Shown: positions 34,838 to 43,056 of the stretch, one piece after another
How the letters are laid out: the number at the start of each line of letters is the position of its first letter
Numbering within the stretch: position 1 is the stretch's first letter
Assembly: GCF_047237965.1 (NCBI RefSeq)
Contig: NZ_JBDFLX010000001.1
Coordinates: forward strand, 1,054,001-1,118,000
From: Noviherbaspirillum_A sp047237965
GTDB lineage: Bacteria; Pseudomonadota; Gammaproteobacteria; Burkholderiales; Burkholderiaceae_D
Direction: 5' to 3'
DNA length: 64,000 nt
Program-made: the position numbers and the translations under genes
Notes under the pieces: generated by a model
The model's database searches: none
Told to the model about the DNA's origin: nothing
The model's input: the letters and a program-made list of their open reading frames with translations, nothing else

Positions 34838-35287
34838 TCAGGCGCTTGCCGTCCATGTCGGCCTTGCCTGAGCCTGCCTTTTAAAGAAGAGCAATATCAT
34901 TTCGCGTACGATATGCCGCTCGTCGTGTTCCAGCAAGTGCAGATCCTCGACAAGCGAGACTTCATCGCGCGTCATTCGCGCCAGCAAGGCGCTCACCTCG
35001 CTGTTTTGATCGGATGACGAAACATGGGAGGATTCGGCCACGGAGCCGAAGCGCAGCCAGTCCGCCGGCACATCCAGCCAGCTCGCCAGGGCGCGCAGCT
35101 TGTCCTGTGTGGGTATCGACTGGGCAACGAGCCACTTGCGTGCCGCATGCACGGTGATCGGACGCCCTGGATAGATTTCATTGAAGTGTCGCGCCAGCAC
35201 GGTCGGACTATCCGGCGTATAGCGTGCCCGACGCAATGCGCTCTTGAGCCGCTCGCAAAACTTTTCTCGTTCTTCTGCAATATGCAT
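34838..35287 (-). CDS. Helix-turn-helix transcriptional regulator (XRE-like, 149 aa)
   Basis: The N-terminal 80 residues look like a helix-turn-helix domain (VLARHFNEIYPGRPITVHAARKWLVAQSIPTQDKLRALASWLDV), close in style to a group of XRE-like regulators in Burkholderiales. The C-terminus (about 95-140) is helical and may dimerise. GGGAGG precedes the start at 35287. It is divergent from the DUF2237 gene, with about 210 bases between; the target is unknown. Confidence 0.8.
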   Translation of the reverse strand: MHIAEEREKFCERLKSALRRARYTPDSPTVLARHFNEIYPGRPITVHAARKWLVAQSIPTQDKLRALASWLDVPADWLRFGSVAESSHVSSSDQNSEVSALLARMTRDEVSLVEDLHLLEHDERHIVREMILLFFKRQAQARPTWTASA

Positions 35288-35500
35288 ATCGCCCTCCCTT
35301 CGAGGCGCTCAGCTGATGGCGGCTTGCCGAGGGCCGCTCGCTTATTGTTGATTCCGGCAAGTGGCTGTTGCGATTGCAGAGCAGCCGTATTGCTAGACTA
35401 CCGAAGCGACTTTCGAATATCTGTGCGGCAACCAACATAGCGATCATTGCTTATCGCGTAGGGCGATGGCATGCTTCAGCGCTTGAGCCAAGGAGGGACA

Positions 35501-35893
35501 ATGTCCAATGCAGGAAGAGAGAGAGGAAGAAATGTCTTTAATGAGCCCCTCGTGCCTTGCTCGTTCAACCCGCTGACGGGCTATTTCAGGGACGGCTGCT
35601 GCCGCACCGGCGAGGAAGACACCGGCACGCACGTAGTGTGCGCCATCATGACAGCCGACTTTCTAGCCTTCAGCCATGCGAGAGGCAATGACCTGAGCAC
35701 GCCGCGGCCTGAATGGGGCTTTGCAGGGCTCAGACCCGGCGACCAGTGGTGTCTGTGTGCGCTTCGCTGGAAGGAGGCGTGGCAGGCTGGTGTAGCGCCG
35801 CGCGTGGTACTGGAAAGCACCAACAGCCGGGTGCTCGACTTCATTGCGCTGGATGACCTGCAGGAATATGCATGGCAGCCGGACCTTTCCTGA
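35501..35893 (+). CDS. DUF2237 family protein
   Basis: This 130-residue protein has the whole DUF2237 pattern: NVFNEPLVPCSFNPLTGYFRDGCC, then TGTHVVCAIMTADFLAFS, GNDLSTPRPEWGFAGLRPGD and WCLCALRWKEAW. Conserved cysteines and aromatic residues suggest a bound ligand or metal, but the function of the family is not known. AAGGAGGG precedes the ATG at 35501, which decides the start over a longer frame from 35471. It is cytoplasmic, with no operon partner. Confidence 0.9.
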   Translation: MSNAGRERGRNVFNEPLVPCSFNPLTGYFRDGCCRTGEEDTGTHVVCAIMTADFLAFSHARGNDLSTPRPEWGFAGLRPGDQWCLCALRWKEAWQAGVAPRVVLESTNSRVLDFIALDDLQEYAWQPDLS

Positions 35894-35922
35894 GGGCCGG
35901 TTCCAGATGCCAGGCTGGACGC

Positions 35923-36144
35923 CTAGCGCCCGTCGTAATTCCTGCGTCGGGAAGGTTGGAGCAGCACACGCAAGGCAACGTCGATGTCGACTCGCCGGTT
36001 CTTGAGAAAATTGGCTGCGTAGCCGGTGCCGTGCAGCTGCTGCATACGGATTCCCTGCTTCACAAAACGGGCGGTATGCCAATCGGGGCGTGTCGGGGTG
36101 GAAGCGGGAAAGTCCCAGGAATCTTCATTTCTTTGCGTCTGCAT
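35923..36144 (-). CDS. Small basic protein of unknown function (73 aa)
   Basis: The frame from 36144 encodes a soluble basic protein (MQTQRNEDSWDFPASTPTRP, then TARFVKQGIRMQQLHGTGYAANFLKNRRVDIDVALRVL). Residue composition looks coding: a helix-rich C-terminal half with regular hydrophobic spacing. The RBS is poor and no family is recognised. It converges with the DUF2237 gene and is divergent from the LysR gene. Confidence 0.55.
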   Translation of the reverse strand: MQTQRNEDSWDFPASTPTRPDWHTARFVKQGIRMQQLHGTGYAANFLKNRRVDIDVALRVLLQPSRRRNYDGR

Positions 36145-36464
36145 GATCGTCTTTTTGTAAAGGAAAAGAAAAACGGGAACTGCAATATAGCAACATTGAG
36201 CGACGCGCCAGTATGGATTAAGCAATTTCCGCTGTCTGTGCGGAACCGCACAGATAATTAATGCTCAAAACCTCTTGACGTGCGGGTGGCGCAGTTACAA
36301 CCAACCGGGACTTATTTTAGTTTCCCGCCACTGCGAGTCAATGTCCGGTTTACATTTTTGCAGGCTTTATTGCGGCAATCGGCTTCGCCAGGCATTTAGT
36401 TGCCTATGATGCAACTGCCCTTCGGCGCTTGCGCGCCTTAACGTGACACAGCCTTACTGCTCAT
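36145..36464. other. Divergent gap with a perfect dyad
   Basis: No gene is seen in these 320 bases, which are AT-richer than the flanks. At 36236-36253 CTGTGCGG and CCGCACAG face each other across two bases, a possible operator for the flanking LysR gene or the 73-aa gene. A clear promoter pair was not found. Confidence 0.4.
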
Positions 36465-37406
36465 GTGCATGCCATGAATTCAGATGATCTGGAGTGTTTC
36501 GCGCGCGTGGCAAATTGCGGGAGCATTTCCCGCGCGGCGCTGGAACTCGGCAGCGACCAATCCACTGTCAGCAGGCAGATGCTTCGGCTCGAAGCGACAA
36601 CCTGTTCCCGCCTCTTCCATCGCAGCGGGCGCGGCGTCATTCTCACCGACGCCGGCCGTCTTCTGCTGGAACATGCCAGGCGGGTCACTGAAAGCGTCGA
36701 GGAAGCGCGACGCGCCATTCATGCCTATTCAGATCAAGGGCCGGCCGAACTCGTCGTCGGTGCGCAGCCGACCATCGCACGTACGATATTCGGACCGGTT
36801 GGCTCGGCATTGCGCGAACAGTTCCCACGCACACGGTTGCGATTTGCGGAAGGGCTCAACGCCAACATCCTGTCCTGGCTTTCCACCGGCACCGTGGATG
36901 TTGCGGTGATTTATGTGCCATTGCAGGCAAGCGGCTTGAAGATCGACATTCTGCTGCAGGAGCAGTTGCACCTGATCGTGCCGACCAGCCAGACCGACGT
37001 GGACAGCGAGTTTCCCGTGCGCCGGCTTGGCGACGTGCCGCTCATCCTGCCGAGCGCACCGCACGGACTGCGCCATCTCGCCGAGTCGCTTGCCAGCCGG
37101 AGCGGCATTTCGCTTCATGTGGCCATGGAATGCGACGCGTCGATCAGCGTCACGAAACGCCTGGTGCAGAACGGCTGCGGCTACACGCTGCTGCCGCTTG
37201 CCGCCGTTGCCGAGGAAGTTGCGCAGGGCACGCTGAAGGCCGCGCAACTGGTAGGCGCGGACGTCACCCGCGACGTGGCCCTGGCCACCGCCAGGAACCG
37301 GCCGGGCGGATCGGCACTCTGGAATGTGATGCAGACAGTGCGGCAGGAGGTTCGCCATGTTGTTCAGTCAGGCGCATGGCCAGGGGCCTTATTGCGTGAC
37401 GCATGA
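36465..37406 (+). CDS. LysR family transcriptional regulator
   Basis: This 313-residue regulator has an N-terminal winged HTH (about 4-62: MNSDDLECFARVANCGSISRAALELGSDQSTVSRQMLRLEA). The substrate-binding domain runs from about residue 92 (AELVVGAQPTIART) to 300, with the LHLIVP and NGCGYTLLPLAAV segments usual in Nac/Cbl/NtcB-like LysR proteins. The effector is unknown. An alternative ATG lies three codons on. No obvious target operon lies next to it on the other strand except the 73-aa gene. Confidence 0.92.
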   Translation: MHAMNSDDLECFARVANCGSISRAALELGSDQSTVSRQMLRLEATTCSRLFHRSGRGVILTDAGRLLLEHARRVTESVEEARRAIHAYSDQGPAELVVGAQPTIARTIFGPVGSALREQFPRTRLRFAEGLNANILSWLSTGTVDVAVIYVPLQASGLKIDILLQEQLHLIVPTSQTDVDSEFPVRRLGDVPLILPSAPHGLRHLAESLASRSGISLHVAMECDASISVTKRLVQNGCGYTLLPLAAVAEEVAQGTLKAAQLVGADVTRDVALATARNRPGGSALWNVMQTVRQEVRHVVQSGAWPGALLRDA

Positions 37407-37458
37407 CCGTTCGCGGCGGCTTAATTTACAGTAAGAAACAATGTTTATTTAAAAATAG

Positions 37459-37487
37459 TTGCTCTACGGGAACATTTTCGCTATAAA
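37459..37487 (+). promoter_or_regulatory. Sigma-70 promoter of the small HTH paralogue 2
   Basis: TTGCTC (37459-37464) and TATAAA (37482-37487) are separated by exactly 17 bases in an AT-rich stretch 64 bases before the start codon at 37551. Confidence 0.7.
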
Positions 37488-37550
37488 TACGGTCTGTTTA
37501 ACAGTGTGCATCCGGCAACACACTCAGCTTTCAACAACGGATCGGAAATC

Positions 37551-37808
37551 ATGAAGCAACCTAGTCTGGCCAAGCTCAACACCTATGACCCCAACCCGCT
37601 GCTCGATACCGTTACCGAGCATCTGAATGTCAAGAATGACGCGGCCCTGTCGCGCGCGCTGGCAATCGCACCACCGATCATCAGCAAGATCCGTCACCGC
37701 AAGATGGTCGTTGGCCCAGCGCTCCTGATCCGCATGCATGAAATCACGCATATCAGTATCAAGGAACTCCGTGCATTGATGGGCGACCGCCGTCCCATCT
37801 TCTGCTGA
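37551..37808 (+). CDS. Small HTH-like putative regulator, paralogue 2 (85 aa)
   Basis: This is a paralogue of the protein at 33429-33719. The cores match: KNDAALSRALAIAPPIISKIRHRKMVVGPALLIRMHE in this one, then SIKELRALMGDRR. The N-termini differ (MKQPSLAKLNTYDPNPLLD here). It lacks the ten-residue basic C-terminal tail of paralogue 1. A likely promoter is at 37459-37487. A DNA-binding role is inferred from the HTH-like segment only. It is a stand-alone gene between the LysR gene and the Fur-boxed DUF2061 gene. Confidence 0.82.
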   Translation: MKQPSLAKLNTYDPNPLLDTVTEHLNVKNDAALSRALAIAPPIISKIRHRKMVVGPALLIRMHEITHISIKELRALMGDRRPIFC

Positions 37809-37884
37809 CTGCCTCGTTTGACACCGTCCAGGCCATCAACGCCTTCTATCAAACCAGTTAGTTTAATCAATTCGCTTAATCAAC

Positions 37885-37899
37885 TGAGAATCATTATCA
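37885..37899. promoter_or_regulatory. Fur box upstream of the DUF2061 gene
   Basis: TGAGAATCATTATCA matches the 7-1-7 Fur consensus TGATAAT-N-ATTATCA at 14 of 15 positions. It lies 39 bases before the DUF2061 start and covers a -10-like TATCAT, the position expected for repression by iron-loaded Fur. Confidence 0.78.
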
Positions 37900-37938
37900 T
37901 TTGACCCTGTCAATACATTCCAGTGAAAGGGTGAAATC

Positions 37939-38184
37939 ATGGTGACTGCTGCGAGAACGATCAGCCAGGTGGCGATGCATATGGCGGTGTCCTTCGGTGT
38001 TCTGTATATCCTGACCGGCTCCTTCGTGGCCGGTGGCGCCGCCGCCGTCCTGGAGCCGATCTGCAATGTCATCCTGATGCCTTTTCACGACCGGTTCTGG
38101 GAAAGGGTCAGGCAAAGGGTCGAGGCACGCGAACCGCGCGGCGCGGACACCGCCGTCTCTGCGCAGGCCACCCTGCAGGCCTGA
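37939..38184 (+). CDS. DUF2061 family small membrane protein
   Basis: This 81-residue protein has two hydrophobic segments (about 10-28, MHMAVSFGVLYILTG, and 30-50, SFVAGGAAAVLEPICNVILM) followed by HDRFWERVR. That is the DUF2061 pattern of a short inner membrane protein ending with the conserved aromatic/basic cytoplasmic tip. Its function is unknown. AAAGGG lies before the ATG at 37939. A Fur box upstream suggests control by iron. The thioredoxin-like gene follows 77 bases downstream. Confidence 0.85.
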   Translation: MVTAARTISQVAMHMAVSFGVLYILTGSFVAGGAAAVLEPICNVILMPFHDRFWERVRQRVEAREPRGADTAVSAQATLQA

Positions 38185-38261
38185 TCCTCCGCATCACGGG
38201 CCTGCAACCATGCAGGCCCATCCATGGTCTATTCATCATTTCCGCGAAAAGAGAAGATGCG

Positions 38262-38594
38262 ATGGCAATGACCAGCACTTACACCAGTCCCGAACCCGCC
38301 CGCCAGGAAGTCGACCAGCTTGGCGGCCCCACCGTGATCGAATTCGGCGCGCCGTGGTGCGGCTACTGCATGGCGGCGCAGGCGCCCCTGGCACGCGCCT
38401 TTGCCGGCCATCCCGACGTCCGCCATATCAAGATCGAGGATGGCAAGGGCAAGGCCCTGGGCCGATCCTTCCGGGTCAAGCTCTGGCCCACGCTCGTGTT
38501 CCTGCGCGACGGGCGAGAAGTGGCGCGCCTGGTCCGGCCTGACGGCGTGGCCGACATTGAACGTGCATTGCAGGAAGTCGGGCAACCGGCATGA
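38262..38594 (+). CDS. Thioredoxin-family protein
   Basis: This 110-residue protein has a single thioredoxin fold with the redox motif CGYC (Cys33-Cys36) in EFGAPWCGYC, and the cis-Pro in VKLWPTLVFLRDG. The CGYC pair differs from the CGPC of housekeeping thioredoxin and is common in small thiol-disulfide proteins used as specialised reductants. No signal peptide is seen, so it is cytoplasmic. It follows the DUF2061 gene in the same direction and may share its Fur control. Confidence 0.9.
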   Translation: MAMTSTYTSPEPARQEVDQLGGPTVIEFGAPWCGYCMAAQAPLARAFAGHPDVRHIKIEDGKGKALGRSFRVKLWPTLVFLRDGREVARLVRPDGVADIERALQEVGQPA

Positions 38595-38608
38595 GGGCAG
38601 GCGGCGGT

Positions 38609-38645
38609 TAGGAGCCTGCGCGGCAGAAGGCGGCGCAGGCTCCTA
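38609..38645. terminator. Hairpin between convergent genes
   Basis: TAGGAGCCTGCGC pairs perfectly (13 bp) with GCGCAGGCTCCTA around an 11-base loop. It lies between the convergent thioredoxin and EEP genes and overlaps the EEP stop codon. No T-run follows, so it may act as a shared 3' stabiliser or a Rho-assisted terminator. Confidence 0.5.
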
Positions 38646-39401
38646 GCCCACGATATGCGCGATCAGCGGCAGATGATCTGACGCGACCCGCGCCAGCGGC
38701 GTGGCATGCACCCGCACCTCGACCAGCCGGTGACGCGGGCTGATCCAGAGGCGATCCAGCGCAAACATCGGCAGACGCGACGGAAAGGTGCATGGCGCCG
38801 GCACCGGCTCGAAGCGCGAGGTCAGCCAGCGCAGGGGCCGGCCCCAGACAAACCATTCATTCAGATCGCCCGTCAGGATGACCGGCATGCGGTCGGTGTC
38901 GAAGGCCTGCAGCAGCAGCCGGATCTGGTGCCGGCGTTCGGCCGGCCGCAGTCCCAGATGGGTGGCGATGATGCGCAGCGGATGGCCGTGGCAATCGAGG
39001 TCGGCATCGAGCGCGCCGCGCGGTTCCCTGCTGCCGAAGGACAGATCGATGGACCTGCTGGCCACCACCGGATAGCGGCTCAACACGGCATTGCCGTAGC
39101 GACGTTTCGGCGTGTCCTCGGCCACCCCTTCCACCGCATGAAAGCCGGTCATCTGCTGCAGCAGGTCCAGCACATTGGGCCCGGCCCCGCCCAGCGGCAC
39201 TTCCTGCAGCGCGATCACGTCCGCATTGATTTCCCCCAGGACGCCGGCGATCCGCTCCGGCGCATAACGGCCGTCGGTGCCCACCGCGGCATGGATGTTG
39301 TAGGTCGCCACCGTCAGCGGCCAGGGATCGAGATCCGGTTCCGTGCCGGCCCTGCCGGCCTGATCGATCAGGTCGGTCAGGCCGGTCATTTCCTGCTGCA
39401 T
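38643..39401 (-). CDS. Endonuclease/exonuclease/phosphatase family protein
   Basis: This 252-residue EEP-fold phosphodiesterase shows the family residues in order: TYNIHAAVG, IALQEVP, THLGLRPAERRHQ, LTGDLNEW and the final SDHLPL. The substrate is unknown; EEP members act on nucleic acids, phosphoinositides or sphingomyelin. The start at ATG 39401 lies eight bases after the stop of the phospholipase D gene; TTG 39422 is an alternative that would overlap it. Tight linkage with the phospholipase D-VTT gene suggests phospholipid or phosphodiester chemistry at the membrane. Confidence 0.86.
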   Translation of the reverse strand: MQQEMTGLTDLIDQAGRAGTEPDLDPWPLTVATYNIHAAVGTDGRYAPERIAGVLGEINADVIALQEVPLGGAGPNVLDLLQQMTGFHAVEGVAEDTPKRRYGNAVLSRYPVVASRSIDLSFGSREPRGALDADLDCHGHPLRIIATHLGLRPAERRHQIRLLLQAFDTDRMPVILTGDLNEWFVWGRPLRWLTSRFEPVPAPCTFPSRLPMFALDRLWISPRHRLVEVRVHATPLARVASDHLPLIAHIVG

Positions 39402-39409
39402 GTCTTTTG

Positions 39410-41572
39410 TCAGTTTTTCCAAGCGCCCTCCCGCGCGGCAAACAATTTTTGCAAACCCAGCGCCGCGGCGATCAAAAGCAGCGCCACCAGCGCCACGACG
39501 GCGACGGCGCCGAGGCTGGGCCGGCGCACCGCCTCGGCGAGATGATGAACGAAGGTCACCGTCAGCACGATCCCAGGCGCCATGCCCAGCACGGTGCCGA
39601 TCAGGAAGTCCCGCAGGCCGATGTGAGACGCACCGGCCACCACATTGATCACAACGAAAGGCGCCACCGGCAGCACCCGGATCACCATCACTGCCAGGAT
39701 GCCGCGCCTGGCGATGCGCTTGCTGAGCCGGTTGATGCGCTCGCCCAGCAGGCTGCGCACGGCGTCGCGTCCCGCCCACCAGCCCAGGCCGTAGCTCAGC
39801 GCCGCGCTCAGCGTGGAGCCGGCAATCGCGTACAGCGCGCCATACAGGGGCCCGAACACGATGCCGGTCACGGCGATGAGCAGCGTCACCGGCACCATCA
39901 GCGCACCCGCCAGCGCAAAGGCGGCGACCGCGATCAGCGGCGTGAACGGCATTGCATCCAGTGCCCTGGCGGCCGCCTCCAGGCTTGCGAAATTGACCGC
40001 ATCGCCCAGCGGAGTGGCGCGCCATGCCACGGCAAGCAGGCCCAGCAGCAACGCCAGCACACCCAGCCCGATCAGGCGCCGCGACACCGGCTGGCGCGCC
40101 TCCTCGGGCAGGAATTCGGCGACCAGCTCATCGGGCGTGATCGGGCGCTCCGGGTCAAACACCGCATCGTCTATGGCAAGCAGCGCCATCTCGGGCGTCA
40201 CCACGGGATCGATCGCGACAAGCCTGCGCTGCCGGCCCAGCTGCTCGATGGCGCGCAGCAGGCTGCCTCCGGCATGCATCGCCCCGGCCACCGCTTCCGG
40301 CGATGTGCCCAGGTGCTCGCCCAGCAGCCGGCCGCGCATGTGCGCAATCGCCGCCCTGACGCGCTCGCCCTGCTCTCCGGCAGCCGCTTCCAGTGTCAGG
40401 TTGCACTCGGTGTCGAAGGCCATCGAGCGGTTGCTCATGTTGGCTGAACCGACGCAGAAGAGATCGTCGTCAATCGCGAAAACCTTGCTGTGGACGTTCA
40501 GGCAACCCTCCGACAGGCCTGGCACCTCGGGGGACATCATGCGGTATCGACCGCAGACGTCGGCCGCCCGGAGGCACTGGTGGATGCGCGCGCGCAATGC
40601 GCCCATGGTGGCCTGCTCCAGCCAGCCGCTCTGGTGTCTGGGCGATACCACGACGATTTCGGGTGCGTCGGGGGATGACAGGCGTTGCGCCAGCGCATTG
40701 CACAGCGTGTCGGAGGTGAAGTACTGGTTCTCGAAAAACATGTGGCGGCGCGCCGACGCGATCGCATCCAGATACAACGCGCGCACCTCGGTCACGCCGG
40801 GAGCGCCTTCGAATGCCGGCTCGGTGCGGGATATCGCCACCTCGACATCGGTGACGTCGGGCATGACGTCCGCGGGCCAGGGATCATGGGCGCCGCGACC
40901 GGGCGTAGCCGGCCGCTGGCCAGTCGCCCTCTTCCAGCGCTGCCTGGCCAGTTCGCCCAATGCCGCGGCGACCTCGCCATCCACCATCGCCTGTACGTCA
41001 TGGAACGGGCCGTAAGGCTTGCCGTCGGCGTCCACCCGCAAGGGATTGGCGCCGGCATGTTCCTGGGTATCCCAGCGGCACTTGGTGATATCGAGCCCGC
41101 CGACAAAGCCGACCTTGTCGTCCACCACCACGATCTTCTGGTGATGCGACGCGCCGACCGGATGCCTGTCATCCATATGAAAGGCCATGCGGCGCTGCCG
41201 GCGCCAGCTGGTGCGGTAAGCCGGCAGCAGTTCGCGCTCGAGCGCGTAGAGCATCGCGAAGTCCCAGTTCAGCACATGGACGCGCAGCTGCGGCCTTTCT
41301 TCCAGCAGCGCATGCAGGAAGTCGCCCAGCGCTTCGGGATAGCCGTCGCCGGCGCCGCCGGGCGCCATCACCGTGCGCCGATCGATATCCCAGCTCAGAA
41401 TGAGGATGCTGTCGCGCGCGCCCAGCATGGCCTGCCGCACCGCCCTGAAATAGGCGTCGGCATCGATCAGCAGCGCGAAGCGCCCCGCATGCGCCAGCCG
41501 CCAGCAGTTGCGGCCGGGCTGCAGTAGCGGCCGGCACCGGGCATGGCTGGAAACTGGCGACAAGGTGGACAT
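39410..41572 (-). CDS. Phospholipase D fused to a VTT (DedA-like) membrane domain
   Basis: This 720-residue protein has two HKD catalytic motifs: HHQKIVVVDD (about residue 142) and HSKVFAIDDD (about 355). It is therefore a full phospholipase D/cardiolipin synthase-like enzyme. The C-terminal 230 residues hold a membrane domain of the VTT/SNARE-associated/DedA type (hydrophobic segments from about 495 to 710, with GIVFGPLYGALYAIAGS and VLPVAPFVVINVVAG). Such proteins are thought to remodel or transport lipids at the inner membrane. The downstream EEP gene is in the same transcript. The RBS is weak. Confidence 0.9.
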   Translation of the reverse strand: MSTLSPVSSHARCRPLLQPGRNCWRLAHAGRFALLIDADAYFRAVRQAMLGARDSILILSWDIDRRTVMAPGGAGDGYPEALGDFLHALLEERPQLRVHVLNWDFAMLYALERELLPAYRTSWRRQRRMAFHMDDRHPVGASHHQKIVVVDDKVGFVGGLDITKCRWDTQEHAGANPLRVDADGKPYGPFHDVQAMVDGEVAAALGELARQRWKRATGQRPATPGRGAHDPWPADVMPDVTDVEVAISRTEPAFEGAPGVTEVRALYLDAIASARRHMFFENQYFTSDTLCNALAQRLSSPDAPEIVVVSPRHQSGWLEQATMGALRARIHQCLRAADVCGRYRMMSPEVPGLSEGCLNVHSKVFAIDDDLFCVGSANMSNRSMAFDTECNLTLEAAAGEQGERVRAAIAHMRGRLLGEHLGTSPEAVAGAMHAGGSLLRAIEQLGRQRRLVAIDPVVTPEMALLAIDDAVFDPERPITPDELVAEFLPEEARQPVSRRLIGLGVLALLLGLLAVAWRATPLGDAVNFASLEAAARALDAMPFTPLIAVAAFALAGALMVPVTLLIAVTGIVFGPLYGALYAIAGSTLSAALSYGLGWWAGRDAVRSLLGERINRLSKRIARRGILAVMVIRVLPVAPFVVINVVAGASHIGLRDFLIGTVLGMAPGIVLTVTFVHHLAEAVRRPSLGAVAVVALVALLLIAAALGLQKLFAAREGAWKN

Positions 41573-41746
41573 CTGGCAGGGACGTTGGCAAAAACCCTAT
41601 TTTCATTCGGCATCGCGGCTGGCACATTGCGCCGACACGCGTTGGCCGCGCAAACCTGGGCCGGCATCGCTTCATCAGCCTCTCCGATCCCTGAAAACCA
41701 GGCGCCGCAGCCCCTTACTGCTTCCGGCGCGCGCCCGTCCGCGGCG

Positions 41747-41780
41747 CAAAAAAAAGCTGCATCGCGCAAACGATGCAGCT
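41747..41780 (-). terminator. Strong terminator after the liv operon
   Basis: AGCTGCATCG and CGATGCAGCT form a perfect 10-bp stem with a 6-base loop (41755-41780), followed on the minus strand by a run of T. It lies 38 bases beyond the binding-protein gene, which it closes. Confidence 0.93.
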
Positions 41781-41818
41781 TCTGCGACACCGCTTCGCGG
41801 CGCCTGCCCTGAAGGCGA

Positions 41819-42985
41819 TTACTTCCCGGCGTTGGCAGCGCGCAGGCTGGTGTCCTTGATCTTGCCGCCTTCCACCACGCCCATCAGCACGTTGGCAATG
41901 GTGCCGCCCTTGTCATCCAGGCCTTCGATCTCCTGCGGATTGTTTTCCGGCGGCAGCGACTTGAATGCCTTGTCCATCTGCTCGCGGATCTTCACGCCGT
42001 CGGTGACCGTGCCGGCCAGCTTCATCGCCACGGCGGTGGCATGCACCGCAGTGTAGTTCAGGCTGACTTCCGAGCTCGGATCGCGATTCGGATCGAGCTT
42101 GTGGAAGTTGTTGACGAACAGCTTGGCGTTCGGACGCGGGTCGGCAATCATCGGCAGCACGCCGACCGAGCCTTCCAGCGGGCCGTAGCCGCCGACCACC
42201 TTGGCCATTTCATCCAGCTTGGCCTGGTCCAGAACCAGGAAGCCGCCCTTGAAGCCGAGGTCGCGCGCCTGCTTGGCCACCAGTGCGGTCGGCTCCGAAG
42301 CGCCGCCGATGAACAGCACGTCAGGCTTGCCCTGCAGGACCTTGGAGACGCCGCTGTAGAAGTCGGTCGCCTTGTTGTACGACATGGGATTCTCGGCGAC
42401 GATCTTGCCGCCGGCGGCTTCCCACTTCGGCTTGAAGGCGGCGGTCCATGCCTTGGCATAGTCGTGGTCGGCATTGGCGATGGCCACGTTCTTGCCGAAC
42501 TTGGCCATCTCAACCTTGATGAACGGATCGATATAGATCGTAAAGTCAGGCGGAATGCGCACGCTCATCTTGTTGCCGCGCTCGGTCACCTGCGGCAGGC
42601 TGGTATAGGCCAGCAGCAGCGTGTTGGACTTCTCGTTGAAGGCCTGCACGGCGAAGATGCCGCCGGAGTGCGGCACCAGCACGGCCGGGGTCTTGTGCTG
42701 CTGTATCAGGCGCTGCACGTTGATCGCGGTTTCGCTGGGGTTGTACTTGTCGTCGAGAGAGACGATCTCGATCTTGTATTTCTTGCCGCCGACTTCCAGG
42801 CCCTTGGCATTGATTTCATTGGCGGCCATCTCCATGCCCATCAGCACGTTCTTGCCGTACAGCGCGGCGCCGCCGGACAGCGGGCCGGAGTAACCGATCT
42901 TGACTACTTCCTGTGCCATTGCGTTGCCGCCGAATGCCAGGGCCACTGCCACGGCCAGATAAGCCGGTTTCATTGTGATACGCAT
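41819..42985 (-). CDS. Branched-chain amino acid-type ABC transporter substrate-binding protein
   Basis: This 388-residue periplasmic binding protein of the LivJ/LivK/HAAT family has a signal peptide (about 1-24, ending GNAMAQ) and then VVKIGYSGPLSGGAALYGKNVLMGMEMAANEIN. The fold is the usual two-lobe Leu/Ile/Val-binding type (Peripla_BP_6). The true ligand could be a branched-chain amino acid, an amide or an aromatic acid. AAGGAG precedes the ATG at 42985. It is the last gene of the livHMGF operon, 71 bases after livF. Confidence 0.92.
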   Translation of the reverse strand: MRITMKPAYLAVAVALAFGGNAMAQEVVKIGYSGPLSGGAALYGKNVLMGMEMAANEINAKGLEVGGKKYKIEIVSLDDKYNPSETAINVQRLIQQHKTPAVLVPHSGGIFAVQAFNEKSNTLLLAYTSLPQVTERGNKMSVRIPPDFTIYIDPFIKVEMAKFGKNVAIANADHDYAKAWTAAFKPKWEAAGGKIVAENPMSYNKATDFYSGVSKVLQGKPDVLFIGGASEPTALVAKQARDLGFKGGFLVLDQAKLDEMAKVVGGYGPLEGSVGVLPMIADPRPNAKLFVNNFHKLDPNRDPSSEVSLNYTAVHATAVAMKLAGTVTDGVKIREQMDKAFKSLPPENNPQEIEGLDDKGGTIANVLMGVVEGGKIKDTSLRAANAGK

Positions 42986-43056
42986 TATTGAGTCTCCTTC
43001 TGTGGATGGGAATTGCACTTGCAACGACATTGACACATCAGCACCCTGTCAGGCTA

